Source: Streptomyces globisporus (GTDB lineage: Bacteria; Actinomycetota; Actinomycetes; Streptomycetales; Streptomycetaceae). From it: a DNA stretch of 64,000 bases. A program made the position numbers and the translations under genes. Under the pieces are notes generated by a model. That model saw only the letters and a program-made list of their open reading frames with translations, was not told where the DNA came from and did no database searches. Shown here piece after piece: positions 44,187-53,671 of this stretch. The stretch spans positions 434,001-498,000 of the forward strand of contig BMTG01000003.1 in assembly GCA_014649555.1 (NCBI GenBank), written 5' to 3'. Numbering within the stretch: position 1 is the first letter of the stretch; every line of letters starts with the position of its first letter.

Positions 44187-45548
44187 ATGACACGCCCCGT
44201 CCGCGTCGCCATTGTCGGAGCCGGCCCCGCCGGTATCTACGCTGCGGACGCGCTGCTCAAATCCGAGGTCTGCCAGGACCCGGGGGTCTCCATCGACCTC
44301 TTCGAGCGCATGCCCGCGCCCTTCGGCCTCATCCGCTACGGCGTGGCCCCCGACCACCCGCGGATCAAGGGGATCGTGAAGGCCCTGCACCAGGTGCTGG
44401 ACAAGCCCCAGATGCGGCTCTTCGGGAACGTCAGCTACCCGCACGACATCGGCCTGGACGACCTGCGGTCGTTCTACGACGCGGTGATCTTCTCCACCGG
44501 CGCCGAGGCCGACCGCGCGCTCGACATCCCGGGCATCGAGCTGGACGGCTCCTACGGCGCGGCCGAGTTCGTCTCCTGGTACGACGGGCACCCCGAGGTC
44601 CCGCGCACCTGGCCGCTCACCGCGGAGAAGGTCGCCGTGCTCGGCGTCGGGAACGTGGCCCTGGACGTGGCCCGGGTCCTGGCCAAGACGGCCGACGAGC
44701 TGCTGCCCACCGAGATCCCGGACAACGTCTACCAGGGCCTCAAGCAGAACAAGGCGCTGGAGGTGCATGTGTTCGGGCGGCGTGGCCCGGCGCAGGCCAA
44801 GTTCAGCCCGATGGAACTGCGGGAGCTGGACCACTCCCCCAACATCGAGGTCATCGTCAACCCCGAGGACATCGAGTACGACGAGGGCTCCATCGCGACC
44901 CGTCGCGAGAACAAGCAGGCCAACATGGTGGCGCAGACCCTGGAGAACTGGGCGATCCGCGACGTCGGCGACCGCCCGCACAAGCTCTTCCTGCACTTCT
45001 TCGAGTCCCCGGTCGAGATCCTCGGCGAGGACGGCAAGGTCACCGCGCTGCGCACCGAGCGCACCGAGCTGGACGGCACCGGCAACGTCCGGGGCACCGG
45101 CCAGTTCACCGACTGGGACATGCAGAGCGTCTACCGTGCCGTCGGCTACTACTCCGAGGAGCTGCCCAAGCTCCCCTTCGACGTCACCTCCGGCACCGTG
45201 CCGCACGAGGCGGGCCGCGTCATCGCCGGGGACGAGCACATGGCCTCGGTCTACGTCACCGGCTGGATCAAGCGCGGCCCGATCGGTCTGATCGGACACA
45301 CCAAGGGCGACGCCAACGAGACGGTCGCCTGCGTCCTGGAGGACCGTGCCGCCGGCCGTCTGCCCGAACCGGCCACGCCCGCTCCGGAGGCCGTCGAGGC
45401 GTTCCTGGAGGACCGGGGCGTCCGCTACACGACCTGGGAGGGCTGGCACAAGCTGGACGCCCACGAGCAGGCGCTGGGTGCGGCCCAGGGCCGTGAGCGG
45501 ATCAAGGTCGTGGAGCGTGAGGGCATGCTGGACGCCTCCGGCGCCTGA
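44187..45548 (+). CDS. fprA: FprA-like NADPH-ferredoxin reductase (adrenodoxin reductase type)
   Basis: A 453-residue flavoprotein. ATG 44187 has an AAGGA site, and the FAD motif VAIVGAGPAGIYAADALLK begins at once. The adrenodoxin-reductase hallmarks FGLIRYGVAPDHP, the NADP motif VLGVGNVALDVARVL, and FGRRGPAQAKFSP are present. TGWIKRGPIGLIGHTKGDA binds the flavin near the C-terminus. It passes electrons from NADPH to ferredoxins that feed P450s. No P450 or ferredoxin gene is adjacent, so it probably serves several systems. Confidence 0.94.
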   Translation: MTRPVRVAIVGAGPAGIYAADALLKSEVCQDPGVSIDLFERMPAPFGLIRYGVAPDHPRIKGIVKALHQVLDKPQMRLFGNVSYPHDIGLDDLRSFYDAVIFSTGAEADRALDIPGIELDGSYGAAEFVSWYDGHPEVPRTWPLTAEKVAVLGVGNVALDVARVLAKTADELLPTEIPDNVYQGLKQNKALEVHVFGRRGPAQAKFSPMELRELDHSPNIEVIVNPEDIEYDEGSIATRRENKQANMVAQTLENWAIRDVGDRPHKLFLHFFESPVEILGEDGKVTALRTERTELDGTGNVRGTGQFTDWDMQSVYRAVGYYSEELPKLPFDVTSGTVPHEAGRVIAGDEHMASVYVTGWIKRGPIGLIGHTKGDANETVACVLEDRAAGRLPEPATPAPEAVEAFLEDRGVRYTTWEGWHKLDAHEQALGAAQGRERIKVVEREGMLDASGA

Positions 45549-45574
45549 CCAGCAGGACGCTTTCCCGGCACCTT

Positions 45575-48193
45575 CTAGGAGGCCGGATCCGGGGCACCCG
45601 TCGTACGCCCCGGGTCCGGCCTTCTGAACGTGCGCCACAGATCGGGCCCGGGGCCCGGCTCCTGCGCCGTCCGGGGCCGACGGTTCCGAGGGGCCTCGGC
45701 CCAGCGGGCGGCGAGCAGGAGCGCGATGTCGTCGGGGCGGTCGGTGGCCGCTCTCGCCTCGCCGATGACCTGATCGGCCGTCTCGGCCAGGGGGACCGCG
45801 CCGATGCGTTCGACGGTGGCGCGCAACCGCTCGATGCCCTCGTCGATGTCCGTCCCCGGGCGTTCGATCAGCCCGTCCGTGAACAGGGCCAGCATCGCCC
45901 CCGGTTCGAGCCGCATCTCCGTGACCGGGTAGGCCGCGTCCCCGTCGATCCCGAGCACGATGCCGCCGGGCAGGTCCAGCACCTCCGTCCGGCCGTCGGG
46001 CCTCCGCAGCACGGGCTGCGGATGCCCCGCCCGGACGGCACGGGCCACGCCGGTCGCCGGGTCGAGGGCGATGTAGCAGCAGCTCGCGAACTGGCCCGGA
46101 TCGAGGTCGATGAGCAGCCGGTTCGTGCCGCTCATCACCTCCTGCGGATCGTGCTTGCTCAGCGCGAACGCCCTTACCGCACTGCGTAGTTGGCCCATGG
46201 TCGCGGCGGCGGACACGCCGTGTCCCTGCACGTCCCCGATGACCAGGGCGAGTTCGTGGCCGGTCTCGATGACGTCGTACCAGTCACCGCCCACGTCCAT
46301 GCCCTGGGTGCCGGAGAGATAGCGCCCCAGCGTGTCCACCCCGTCCGCCTCGGGCAGCCGGTGCGGCAGCAGGGCGTCCTGGAGGCCACGGGCGAGCGCC
46401 GACTCGCTGTCGTAGCGCTGGGCGCGTTGCAGGGCCTGCGCGATCAGCCCGGCCAGGGCGGTCAGCACCGTACGTTCCTCCGGGCTGAAGCCGCGCGGCC
46501 GGTCGAAGCCGAGGATGCAGGAGCCGACGGGCCGCCCCGAGGCGATGAGCGGCAGGAACGCCCGCGCCCCGACGTCCGTGTCGATCGGGATGCCCGGATA
46601 GGCCTCGGCCAGACGCTGCATGGACTCGAAGAAGATCGGGCGGCCCGTGGTGAGGGTCTCCACCCCCGGGATGCTGACGTCGAGCCCGACCCCGTCGAAG
46701 CGATCGAGGAAACCCTTGGGGAATCCCGTCTCCCAGGCCAGATGGAGATGGCGCTCGTTCAGCAGATAGATCGCGAGCTGACGGCCGCCGAACGCGGGCA
46801 GCAGCTCGTCCGTGACCACCGAGGAGACCTGACGTGCTGTGACCGCCTCGGTCAGCGCGATGGCGAGGGCCACCGGCCGGTACAGCGCGGAGGAACGGTC
46901 GGCGGTCGAACCGATGCCGAGACCCGGTGTGGTGACGGAGCCGGGGGCGTAGGCCGGCTGATCGGTCGCCTGGAGGACGACGCTCACCCCGTCGTGCCCC
47001 GGGTACAGGGACACCGACAGCCAGAGTGCGGGCGGGCGCCGGGCGAGGAAGTGGACGGGCTCGTCGGCGATCAGGGCGGCCCGGTAGTGGTCCTCGTAGG
47101 CCTCGTGCCCGAACCACGGCAGCGCCTGCCACACCGAATGGCCCACGAGCTCCGTACGGGAGTGGCCGAGCAGTTCTTCGGCGAGGCCGTTGGCGTACGT
47201 GATCCGGCCCAGCCGGTCCAGGGAGAGGATTCCCCGGGGCAGCCGGTCGGCGGCCTCCGGTACGACGGGCCCCGCACCGAGGTCGACCAGGAAGCCGGTC
47301 AGATGGCTGGCGGACACATCGCCGTCCGGGTGCGTCCAGCGGCCGGACAGCTCCAGCAGATGGGACCGGCCGTCGGGGCCGCGCAGCCGCATCCGGCGGA
47401 CGACCGGTTCGGCGGACTCCACCGTCTGCCGGGCCAGGGCCCACAGCCCGTACACGTCCTCGGGGACCAGCCGTTCGGCGAGCGCGTCGACGGTGCCCGG
47501 GAAGGCTACGGGCTCGAAGCCGAGGATCGCGCAGAGTTCGTCGTCGGCGGCGACCTGCCCGGAGTGCAGGTCCCAGTCGAAGCGGCCGACGCGCACCGGA
47601 GGCGTGGTGGCGGCGGGCAGCTGCACGGGGACCGGCTCGGCCTCCCACACACAGTCGACGTCCCGTCGCTCCAGATCGGTGAGCGCGGCGCCGAGCCGGC
47701 GGCCCAGGCGCTGGAGCCGTTCGCCGTCGGCGGGGGCGACGGCCTGCCCCGGCGTGGAGGAGCGCAGGACCGCGAGTACGCCCATGCTCCCCCGGGGGCC
47801 GGTAATGGGCACCCACAGGGAACCGAACGGGAACGGCAGCCCGGCCATCAGCTGCGGGAAGCGGCGCATGGCCTCCTCCGCGTCGGAGAGCAGCACGGGC
47901 CGCCCCGAGCGGTAGGCCTCGGACACCGGGAAGGGGCGGTTCACATGCATCCGCCACCAGGGCCGGAACAGCGGGCCCGGCAGTCCGGCGAGCACCGCCA
48001 GCCGGAGAAGTCCGGGCGTCCGGCTGCGCAGGTAGACGCCGCCCGCGAAGCCGTCGCTCGACTCGACGGCGCTGACGAGCGCCTGGGCGAGGACGAGGGA
48101 CAGTTCGTCGGGCACACGGCCAGCGTCGGCCGCCCCGGCGACGGTCCCATGTCCGGCAGGCGGGGAAGACCGGGGCGTATCGTGCCGGGTCAC
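45575..48193 (-). CDS. Multi-sensor PP2C (SpoIIE/RsbU-type) phosphatase with GAF and PAS domains
   Basis: An 872-residue cytoplasmic protein; GTG 48193 is a best guess as no start has a strong site. Order: N-terminal GAF (about 30-170), two PAS domains (about 190-300 and 310-420; the second contains LSLDRLGRITYANGLAEELL), a second GAF (about 455-600), and a C-terminal PP2C domain (about 630-840) with DVGGDWYDVIE, VIGDVQGHGVSAAATM, ALFTDGLIE and RPDDIALLLA metal-binding motifs. Such phosphatases dephosphorylate anti-anti-sigma factors. No HATPase domain is fused. Partners are not in the window, but a link to the sigma-B-type regulon is attractive. Confidence 0.92.
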   Translation of the reverse strand: MTRHDTPRSSPPAGHGTVAGAADAGRVPDELSLVLAQALVSAVESSDGFAGGVYLRSRTPGLLRLAVLAGLPGPLFRPWWRMHVNRPFPVSEAYRSGRPVLLSDAEEAMRRFPQLMAGLPFPFGSLWVPITGPRGSMGVLAVLRSSTPGQAVAPADGERLQRLGRRLGAALTDLERRDVDCVWEAEPVPVQLPAATTPPVRVGRFDWDLHSGQVAADDELCAILGFEPVAFPGTVDALAERLVPEDVYGLWALARQTVESAEPVVRRMRLRGPDGRSHLLELSGRWTHPDGDVSASHLTGFLVDLGAGPVVPEAADRLPRGILSLDRLGRITYANGLAEELLGHSRTELVGHSVWQALPWFGHEAYEDHYRAALIADEPVHFLARRPPALWLSVSLYPGHDGVSVVLQATDQPAYAPGSVTTPGLGIGSTADRSSALYRPVALAIALTEAVTARQVSSVVTDELLPAFGGRQLAIYLLNERHLHLAWETGFPKGFLDRFDGVGLDVSIPGVETLTTGRPIFFESMQRLAEAYPGIPIDTDVGARAFLPLIASGRPVGSCILGFDRPRGFSPEERTVLTALAGLIAQALQRAQRYDSESALARGLQDALLPHRLPEADGVDTLGRYLSGTQGMDVGGDWYDVIETGHELALVIGDVQGHGVSAAATMGQLRSAVRAFALSKHDPQEVMSGTNRLLIDLDPGQFASCCYIALDPATGVARAVRAGHPQPVLRRPDGRTEVLDLPGGIVLGIDGDAAYPVTEMRLEPGAMLALFTDGLIERPGTDIDEGIERLRATVERIGAVPLAETADQVIGEARAATDRPDDIALLLAARWAEAPRNRRPRTAQEPGPGPDLWRTFRRPDPGRTTGAPDPAS

Positions 48194-48277
48194 ACAGCCA
48201 GCATGCTCCCGATCCGGGGTACCGCGCACCTCCGCGACCGGCCGCTCCCCTCGCGGCGGCCGGTCGCGGAAGCGGGA

Positions 48278-48895
48278 TCAGTGCAGCTTGGCGACTGCGG
48301 TGCGGGTCGTCTTCTTGAACCCCTCCAGCGGAGCCCCGTCCAGCTCGCCCATCTGACCCCACTCGACGACGGTCACGGTCCTGCCGTCGCGGCCGACGGA
48401 GTAGAGCCCGATGTCGGTCGAGCCGACCTCCGGGTACGACGTGTCGATGCTGTAGACGTGCGCGCCCTCCTCCACGTTGATCCGGCCCTGGTAGAACGCC
48501 TCCCCCTCCAGGCCGGGGTCCTGCTTCTTCAGCCGGTCGAGGCAGGTCTCCAGGGCGCTCCGCAACTCGGCGGCGAGCGCCTTGGCCTTGGCGGTGGTGG
48601 GGGCGACCGTGATGGTCTGGCGGGCGTTGGTGTCCAGCTCGGTGCGGAAGTCCCGGTGGCGGGTGCCGGCCGCCGGGGCGATCCCGGTGGTGCAGACGGA
48701 CCCCTCGGCCGGTACTCCCTTGCGGATGGGACCGGCCGTCCAGGGTGTGTGGGAGGCGGGCAGCTGGTTCGCGCTCAGGAACTTCGGCTGGGCGGGAGCG
48801 GGGGCCGGGGCCGCGGCGGCGGGCACCTGGGCCAGGGCGGTGACGGCCAGGCCCGTGGCCAGGACGGTCAGGACGGCGGTGCGGAGGTTGCGCAT
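48278..48895 (-). CDS. Secreted protein of unknown function, divergent from XRE regulator
   Basis: A 205-residue protein with a clear signal peptide (ATG 48895, cleaving near AAAAP at about 30) and a mature domain with two cysteines (SVCTTG and ETCLDRL) likely joined as a disulfide. The mature part resembles small extracellular sensor-like domains but I cannot name a family. It is divergent from the transmembrane XRE-type gene 266 bases away and could be its ligand, sensor partner or target. Confidence 0.75.
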   Translation of the reverse strand: MRNLRTAVLTVLATGLAVTALAQVPAAAAPAPAPAQPKFLSANQLPASHTPWTAGPIRKGVPAEGSVCTTGIAPAAGTRHRDFRTELDTNARQTITVAPTTAKAKALAAELRSALETCLDRLKKQDPGLEGEAFYQGRINVEEGAHVYSIDTSYPEVGSTDIGLYSVGRDGRTVTVVEWGQMGELDGAPLEGFKKTTRTAVAKLH

Positions 48896-49161
48896 GGTGA
48901 GGTTCCCCGTTTCGGATGGTGCGGTCAGGTGGTTCGTACCGTGCGGCCGTTCGCTCGTACGTACGGCGTCGCGCCGAGGCGTACGGAGCCCCGTGAGGGC
49001 CGGACGGCGGCGGAGTGGAACGGGCACCAGCCTGGGCCGCCGCCCCGGAGCCGGACAAGCGCGACACGGCTTCCGGCCGGGCTGGAACCGTCCCACCCCC
49101 GGTGACGTGGGTGTTCCCGGAGGGCTGGAACGCCCTGGAACAGCGGCAGGGGAGGACGAGC

Positions 49162-50643
49162 GTGTCGGGTGACGCCGAGGGGGCCGCACGGGCGGTACTG
49201 GCGGAGCGGCTGAGCGCGCTGCGGGAGGGATCGGGCCGGACGTACGCGTCGCTGGCCCGCCGCATCGGGGTCAGCGGCTCGACGCTGCACCGGTACTGCA
49301 CGGGGCGGACGGTGCCCGCGGAGTTCGCCCCGGTGGAGCGGCTGGCCCGGCTGTGCGGCGCACCGGCCGAGGAACGGGAGGCGCTGCACCGCCTGTGGCT
49401 CCTGGCGGACGGCGAACGCCTCGACCGGCAAGGGGTGGCGGAGGCGGAGCAGGGCGCGGAGGCGGGGGTGGCCGAGGCGCTGTCGGAAGACGGTCCGGCC
49501 ACGCCGCCCGGGGCCCTGTCCGGGCGGTCCGGGCCACCCGGCGGGAACGCGGTGCCGTCCCCCGGCACTGCACCCGAAGCCAAACCCGTCCCCGCCCTCA
49601 CCCCAGCCACCGGCTCCGGCCCCGGGCAGTCCGGCCCGGTCGAGCGCCGCGCCTCCCGGATTCCGGCACTCCGGTCACCCCACGCACGCCGGTACGGGCA
49701 GGGGCTCGGCGTCCTCGCCGCGGCGGTCCTCGTCCTCGCCCTGGTCGCGGCCTTCGGACGGCCGTGGTCCTCGGGCCCCGACGGGCGCTCGTCGGTGGCC
49801 CGGGTCCCGGGTGCACCTCCGGTGGACGCCCCGGGGTCCCCCTCCTCCGGCTCCCCGAAGCCCGAGAAGCCGCAGGGCACGGCGAGCGGGTCCCCGCGGA
49901 CAACGCCGTCGGGCAGCCCCTCACCGACCACGTCACCCGGGACCGGGTCACGCGGCGAGGACGTCCCCCGGTCGTCCAGGCCCTCGTCCGGGCCGGAAGC
50001 CGGGCGGGTGCCGTTCACCTGGACCGGTGACGACCACGTCTGGAAAAACGGCTGCGATCACGCCTACCTCCTCGACCGGGCGCCCGCCGCCGTTCCGCCT
50101 CCCCCCGTGGAGGCCGACGCGGCGTCCTGGGCAGGGGCGCTCGGCGCGGTGCACGCGGGCGAGACCGGTGTCCGGATCACCTTGCAGGGCCGGGACGACC
50201 GGGCCGTGGTTCTGGAGTCCCTGCGGATCCGGGTGGCCGAGCGCCGCTCACCGGCAGAGGGCCGGGTCTACCGGATGAGTTCCGGCTGCGGCGGGTCCCT
50301 CACCCCGAGGATGTTCGACGTGGATCTCGACGCCGCGCGCCCGGTGGCCCGCCCGGTCGCGGGCAATGATTCGGGCGAGCCCATCGAGGCGGTCGCCTTC
50401 CCCTACCGCGTCTCGGTCACCGATCCCGAGGTCTTCCTGATCACCGGCCGTACGGTCGGCTGCGACTGCTCCTGGGTCGCGGAGCTGGCCTGGAGCAGCG
50501 GCGGCCGGTCGGGGACGGTGCGCATCGACGACGGCGGGCGGCCGTTCCGTACCAGCGGGGTGCGGGGGCACTCCGTACTGGACTACGACACGACCGCCGG
50601 CCGCTGGGTGCCTGCGGCGGAAGGCGACGAGGCCGCGTCATGA
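49162..50643 (+). CDS. Transmembrane XRE-family regulator with extracytoplasmic cysteine-containing domain
   Basis: A 493-residue protein. GTG 49162 follows GGGGAGGACGAGC; the open frame upstream has no start signal. It has an N-terminal Cro/C1 helix-turn-helix (about 10-65; SLARRIGVSGSTLHRYCTGR), a linker, one membrane helix (GLGVLAAAVLVLALVAAFGR, about 175-195), a Pro/Ser/Thr-rich stalk and an outer domain with cysteines in NGCDH, SGCGG and GCDCSW. This is a one-component membrane receptor-regulator layout. The outer domain would sense an extracellular signal, perhaps the divergent secreted protein. Confidence 0.85.
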   Translation: MSGDAEGAARAVLAERLSALREGSGRTYASLARRIGVSGSTLHRYCTGRTVPAEFAPVERLARLCGAPAEEREALHRLWLLADGERLDRQGVAEAEQGAEAGVAEALSEDGPATPPGALSGRSGPPGGNAVPSPGTAPEAKPVPALTPATGSGPGQSGPVERRASRIPALRSPHARRYGQGLGVLAAAVLVLALVAAFGRPWSSGPDGRSSVARVPGAPPVDAPGSPSSGSPKPEKPQGTASGSPRTTPSGSPSPTTSPGTGSRGEDVPRSSRPSSGPEAGRVPFTWTGDDHVWKNGCDHAYLLDRAPAAVPPPPVEADAASWAGALGAVHAGETGVRITLQGRDDRAVVLESLRIRVAERRSPAEGRVYRMSSGCGGSLTPRMFDVDLDAARPVARPVAGNDSGEPIEAVAFPYRVSVTDPEVFLITGRTVGCDCSWVAELAWSSGGRSGTVRIDDGGRPFRTSGVRGHSVLDYDTTAGRWVPAAEGDEAAS

Positions 50644-50757
50644 GCCGGTGAACGGGGGCGCGGAGGCGGGCGGGGCCGGGGGCGCTCATGCTGGTGGGGT
50701 CGGGCGGCCTGCCCGGCGGACCCGGGTCGGCCGCAGAGGCTTCTGGTGGAGGTGCCG

Positions 50758-51765
50758 ATGGATCCCGTCACCGCGCTGCGGCGGATCGCGTTCCTGCTGG
50801 AACGCTCGCAGGCCGCCACTTACCGGGTGAAGGCCTTCCGTACGGCCGCCGCCGCCGTGGACGCGATGGCCGCCGGGGAGGCGGTCGAGCGGGTGGCCTC
50901 GAAGTCCCTGGAGCGGGTCCCCGGCGTCGGGCCGCGTACGGCCGAGGTGATCCGTGAGGCCTTGGCGGGGAAGACGCCCGGGTATCTGGACCGGCTGGAG
51001 AAGGAGGCGGCGGCCGAGCCGCCCGTCGAGGCGGGCCAGGACCTCTTCGCGCGGCTGACGGGCGACTGCCATATGCACTCGGACTGGTCGGACGGCGGCA
51101 GCCCGATCGAGGAGATGGGCCGGACCGCCGCGGAGCTGGGCCACGCGTGGGCCGTTCTCACCGACCACTCGCCCCGGCTGACAGTGGCCAAGGGCCTGTC
51201 GCCGGAACGGCTGCGGGAGCAGCTGGAGGTGGTGGAACGACTCAATGAGGAGTGGGCCCCGTTCCGGCTGCTGACGGGGATCGAGTGCGACATCCTGCCG
51301 GACGGCTCGCTCGACCAGGAGGACGAGCTGCTGGAACGACTGGACGTGGTGGTGGTCTCGGTCCACTCCAAGCTGCGGATGGACCCGGCCCCGATGACAC
51401 GGCGGCTGGTAGCGGCGGTGCGCCATCCGCGGGCCGATGTGCTCGGCCACTGCACGGGGCGTCTGCTGGACGGGCGTGGCCGGCCCGAGTCGCGGTTCGA
51501 CGCGGACCGGGTGTTCGCGGCCTGCGCCGAGGCCGGGACGGCGGTGGAGATCAACTGCCGCCCGGAGCGGCAGGACCCGCCCCTGCGGCTCCTGCGCGCG
51601 GCGGTCGCGGCGGGGACGCTGTTCGCGATCGACACGGACGCGCACGCTCCGGGGCAGCTCGACTGGCAGCGGTCGGGGTGTGCCCGTGCCGAGGAGTGCG
51701 GGGTACCGGCGGACCGGGTGGTGACGACCTGGAGCGCGGAACGGCTCCTGGAGTGGGCCGGCTGA
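50758..51765 (+). CDS. PHP-domain phosphoesterase with helix-hairpin-helix N-terminus (PolX-like C-terminal part)
   Basis: A 335-residue protein. ATG 50758 follows GGAGGTGCCG. The N-terminal 80 residues have a Pol-X-like HhH segment (SLERVPGVGPRTAEVIREAL), and a PHP domain follows with metal ligands DCHMHSDWSDG, LTDHSP, GIECDIL, VSVHSKL, LGHCTGR and DTDAHAP. It looks like the C-terminal half of bacterial PolX without the polymerase palm. The family is known for 3'-5' exonuclease, AP or histidinol-phosphatase-like activities. DNA binding by HhH suggests a repair role. Confidence 0.88.
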   Translation: MDPVTALRRIAFLLERSQAATYRVKAFRTAAAAVDAMAAGEAVERVASKSLERVPGVGPRTAEVIREALAGKTPGYLDRLEKEAAAEPPVEAGQDLFARLTGDCHMHSDWSDGGSPIEEMGRTAAELGHAWAVLTDHSPRLTVAKGLSPERLREQLEVVERLNEEWAPFRLLTGIECDILPDGSLDQEDELLERLDVVVVSVHSKLRMDPAPMTRRLVAAVRHPRADVLGHCTGRLLDGRGRPESRFDADRVFAACAEAGTAVEINCRPERQDPPLRLLRAAVAAGTLFAIDTDAHAPGQLDWQRSGCARAEECGVPADRVVTTWSAERLLEWAG

Positions 51766-51776
51766 CCCCCACGCGC

Positions 51777-51818
51777 CCGCCCGCCCCCGGAGGTGTGTAC
51801 GTCTCCGGGGGCGGGCGG
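51777..51818. terminator. Bidirectional terminator after PHP gene
   Basis: A perfect 16-base stem (51777-51792 with 51803-51818) with a ten-base loop lies between the convergent PHP and DUF6381 genes. Confidence 0.78.
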
Positions 51819-51838
51819 ACGGGCAGGCGTCGGCCGGG

Positions 51839-52030
51839 CTACTTCTGGGGGTAGATGTCCCCGGCCTCCATGGCGCTCTGCTGCTCGCTCCGGTCCCGGA
51901 TCGTCCGGGACTTCTTCTCCAGCCGCTCGCGCTCCTGCGGATCGCTCGCGCGCTCCGCCTGTTCGTGGAGCTGCTGGGCCTTCTCACGCATCTGCCGAGC
52001 CAGGTCGGCGGGTTCGTCCGAACCGCTCAT
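51839..52030 (-). CDS. DUF6381-like small helical protein
   Basis: A 63-residue charged helical protein (MSGSDEPADLARQMREKAQQ onward), ATG 52030 after AAGGAGTGGTG. Nearly all residues are predicted helix or coiled coil, with heptad-like Leu/Ala spacing, and the end is IYPQK. It matches the short streptomycete proteins I know as DUF6381; function unknown, possibly stress-related like the neighbouring small proteins. It is downstream of the FUSC-type gene on the same strand. Confidence 0.7.
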   Translation of the reverse strand: MSGSDEPADLARQMREKAQQLHEQAERASDPQERERLEKKSRTIRDRSEQQSAMEAGDIYPQK

Positions 52031-52154
52031 CACCACTCCTTGGACGCCGGGTACGGGACCTCTGCCCCCAGCGAACCAGCGACCGGCCGCCTCCGCATCC
52101 CGCGTGGCCGGGGCCCGGTCGGCGGAATCGGCGGTGGGGCCGAAGCCCGGACGG

Positions 52155-53360
52155 TCAGGCGGGCTGTCGGCCGAGACGTCGCAGGAGCGCGCGCAGCCGG
52201 GGGTGGCGCGCGTGCGCTTCTCCCGAGCGGCGGTCCAGCTCCTCGCCGAGCCGTTTGGTGCGTTCCTCGATGTCGAGTTCGGCCAGCACCCGGTCGATCT
52301 CGGCGAGCAGAGCGCCGTGCAGCTGCCACTGGCGCGGGTGCTCCTGGACGGCCTCCAGCAGCAGGTCGGCGACCCGGTCGCGGGTGGCGCGGCTGCGGGC
52401 GAGTGCGTCGGCGAGCCGTTCCTCGGCCGCCTCCGCGTCGGCGGCGAGCTGGGTGGTGACCAGGACGGCGAAGCTCTCGATCGCCTCGGCGAGATGGCCG
52501 AGGAGTTCCTGGAGCAGTTCCGCCACATCGGCAGGGAAGAGTGACTCCTCGGTACGGGCCTTCGCCAGGTCGGTGAGGGTGCGGGAGAGGACGCGCAGGA
52601 CGACGGCGCAGATCTCCAGGGTGTCGAGCCCGGTCCGCAGGACGACCCGGTGCAGCAGCCCCTGTCTCACCCTGGGGTTGAGGGTGAGACTTTCCTCCGC
52701 CTGGCGCAGGGAGGCGTCGACCTCCACGATGTCGTGGTCGAGTCTGCGGGCCTCGTGCAGCCGCGCGGCGGCCCGGGAGACGGGGTTGTTCCCCACGACC
52801 TCCTCGCCCATGCTGCGCAGCATCGTGCCCATCCGGGCGGCCAGCGTCTCGATGGAGGAACCGGCCGAGCCGACCCAGACGGGCGGGGCGAGGAGCAGGT
52901 TGAACAGGAGCCCGACCACGGCCCCGATCAGCGTCTCCCACACCCGGTCCCAGGCGGTGTCGGCGACCTGGGAGACGCCGAGGACGAGCATCGCGCTGAT
53001 CGCCACCTCGGGCACGAACTCGTTGACCCGGACCAGCCGTCCGATCAGCAGCGAGGTGAAGATGGTGAGGCCGAGGCTCCACCAGCTCAGCCCCACCAGG
53101 GAGCTGAAGCCGATGGCGATGAGGACGCCGACGATGACCGAGTTCACCCTGCGGATGCCGGTCGTGAGGGTCGCGTAGAGGGTCACCTGGACGACCAGGA
53201 GCGCGGTGAGGGGCGCGGTGAGCGGGGCCGGTTCGGGCAGGAGCCAGACGGCCGCGGAGTAGGCGATGACGGCGGCGGCCGTCGAGCGCAGCGTCTGCAC
53301 CCCGGCGGGTTCGGTGGTGCGCTGCACGAGCTTGACGACGGGGGCGGAGACTCGGGGCAT
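52155..53360 (-). CDS. FUSC-family/aromatic-acid-exporter-like membrane protein
   Basis: A 401-residue protein. ATG 53360 is likely, although the AAGGA site is unusually close. The N-terminal half (about 25-175) has five to six helices (TAAAVIAYSAAVWLLPEPAP, LTALLVVQVTLYATL and others), and the C-terminal half is a long cytoplasmic helical domain. Members of this family (FUSC, AaeB, ArAE) export aromatic acids or cinnamate-type compounds. No regulator or enzyme beside it points to a substrate. Confidence 0.85.
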   Translation of the reverse strand: MPRVSAPVVKLVQRTTEPAGVQTLRSTAAAVIAYSAAVWLLPEPAPLTAPLTALLVVQVTLYATLTTGIRRVNSVIVGVLIAIGFSSLVGLSWWSLGLTIFTSLLIGRLVRVNEFVPEVAISAMLVLGVSQVADTAWDRVWETLIGAVVGLLFNLLLAPPVWVGSAGSSIETLAARMGTMLRSMGEEVVGNNPVSRAAARLHEARRLDHDIVEVDASLRQAEESLTLNPRVRQGLLHRVVLRTGLDTLEICAVVLRVLSRTLTDLAKARTEESLFPADVAELLQELLGHLAEAIESFAVLVTTQLAADAEAAEERLADALARSRATRDRVADLLLEAVQEHPRQWQLHGALLAEIDRVLAELDIEERTKRLGEELDRRSGEAHARHPRLRALLRRLGRQPA

Positions 53361-53488
53361 TCCTTGACGGTGCCCCGATTCGCCCCGCCGCAGCGCTCCC
53401 TTCGGCCGGGCTCCGCCGTACGGCCCCGCATCCGGGGGCGGAACCGGGACGGCGTGCGCGGGGCCGCGGGAGGAGAGACCCTGGAGAC

Positions 53489-53671
53489 ATGGCTGTACTA
53501 CTGAATCCCCCAGGAGAGACACCGCCGGCCGAGGGTTCCATCAGCGAGGCCCACGAGGAACGGGCGGACGGAGGGCTGTGGGAGCACCCGGGCGTCTGGA
53601 CCGCCCTGATCGTGCTGGGAGCGCTCGTGGTCGCCGGATTCTTCCTCGCCCGGATCTTCGGTTACGGATGA
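53489..53671 (+). CDS. DUF6480-like single-helix membrane protein
   Basis: A 60-residue protein with GGAGAC just before ATG 53489. The first 28 residues are acidic and hydrophilic, followed by one helix (WTALIVLGALVVAGFFLARI) and a short outer tail. Its stop overlaps the ATG of the HhH-GPD-like gene (ATGA), so they are coupled. Such short proteins are common in streptomycetes; function unknown. Confidence 0.78.
   Translation: MAVLLNPPGETPPAEGSISEAHEERADGGLWEHPGVWTALIVLGALVVAGFFLARIFGYG

Noticed and set aside
46190..49105. 971-codon plus-strand and 1244-codon minus-strand frames across the phosphatase region
   Set aside because: Shadows in high-GC DNA; the phosphatase frame carries PAS, GAF and PP2C motifs, these do not.
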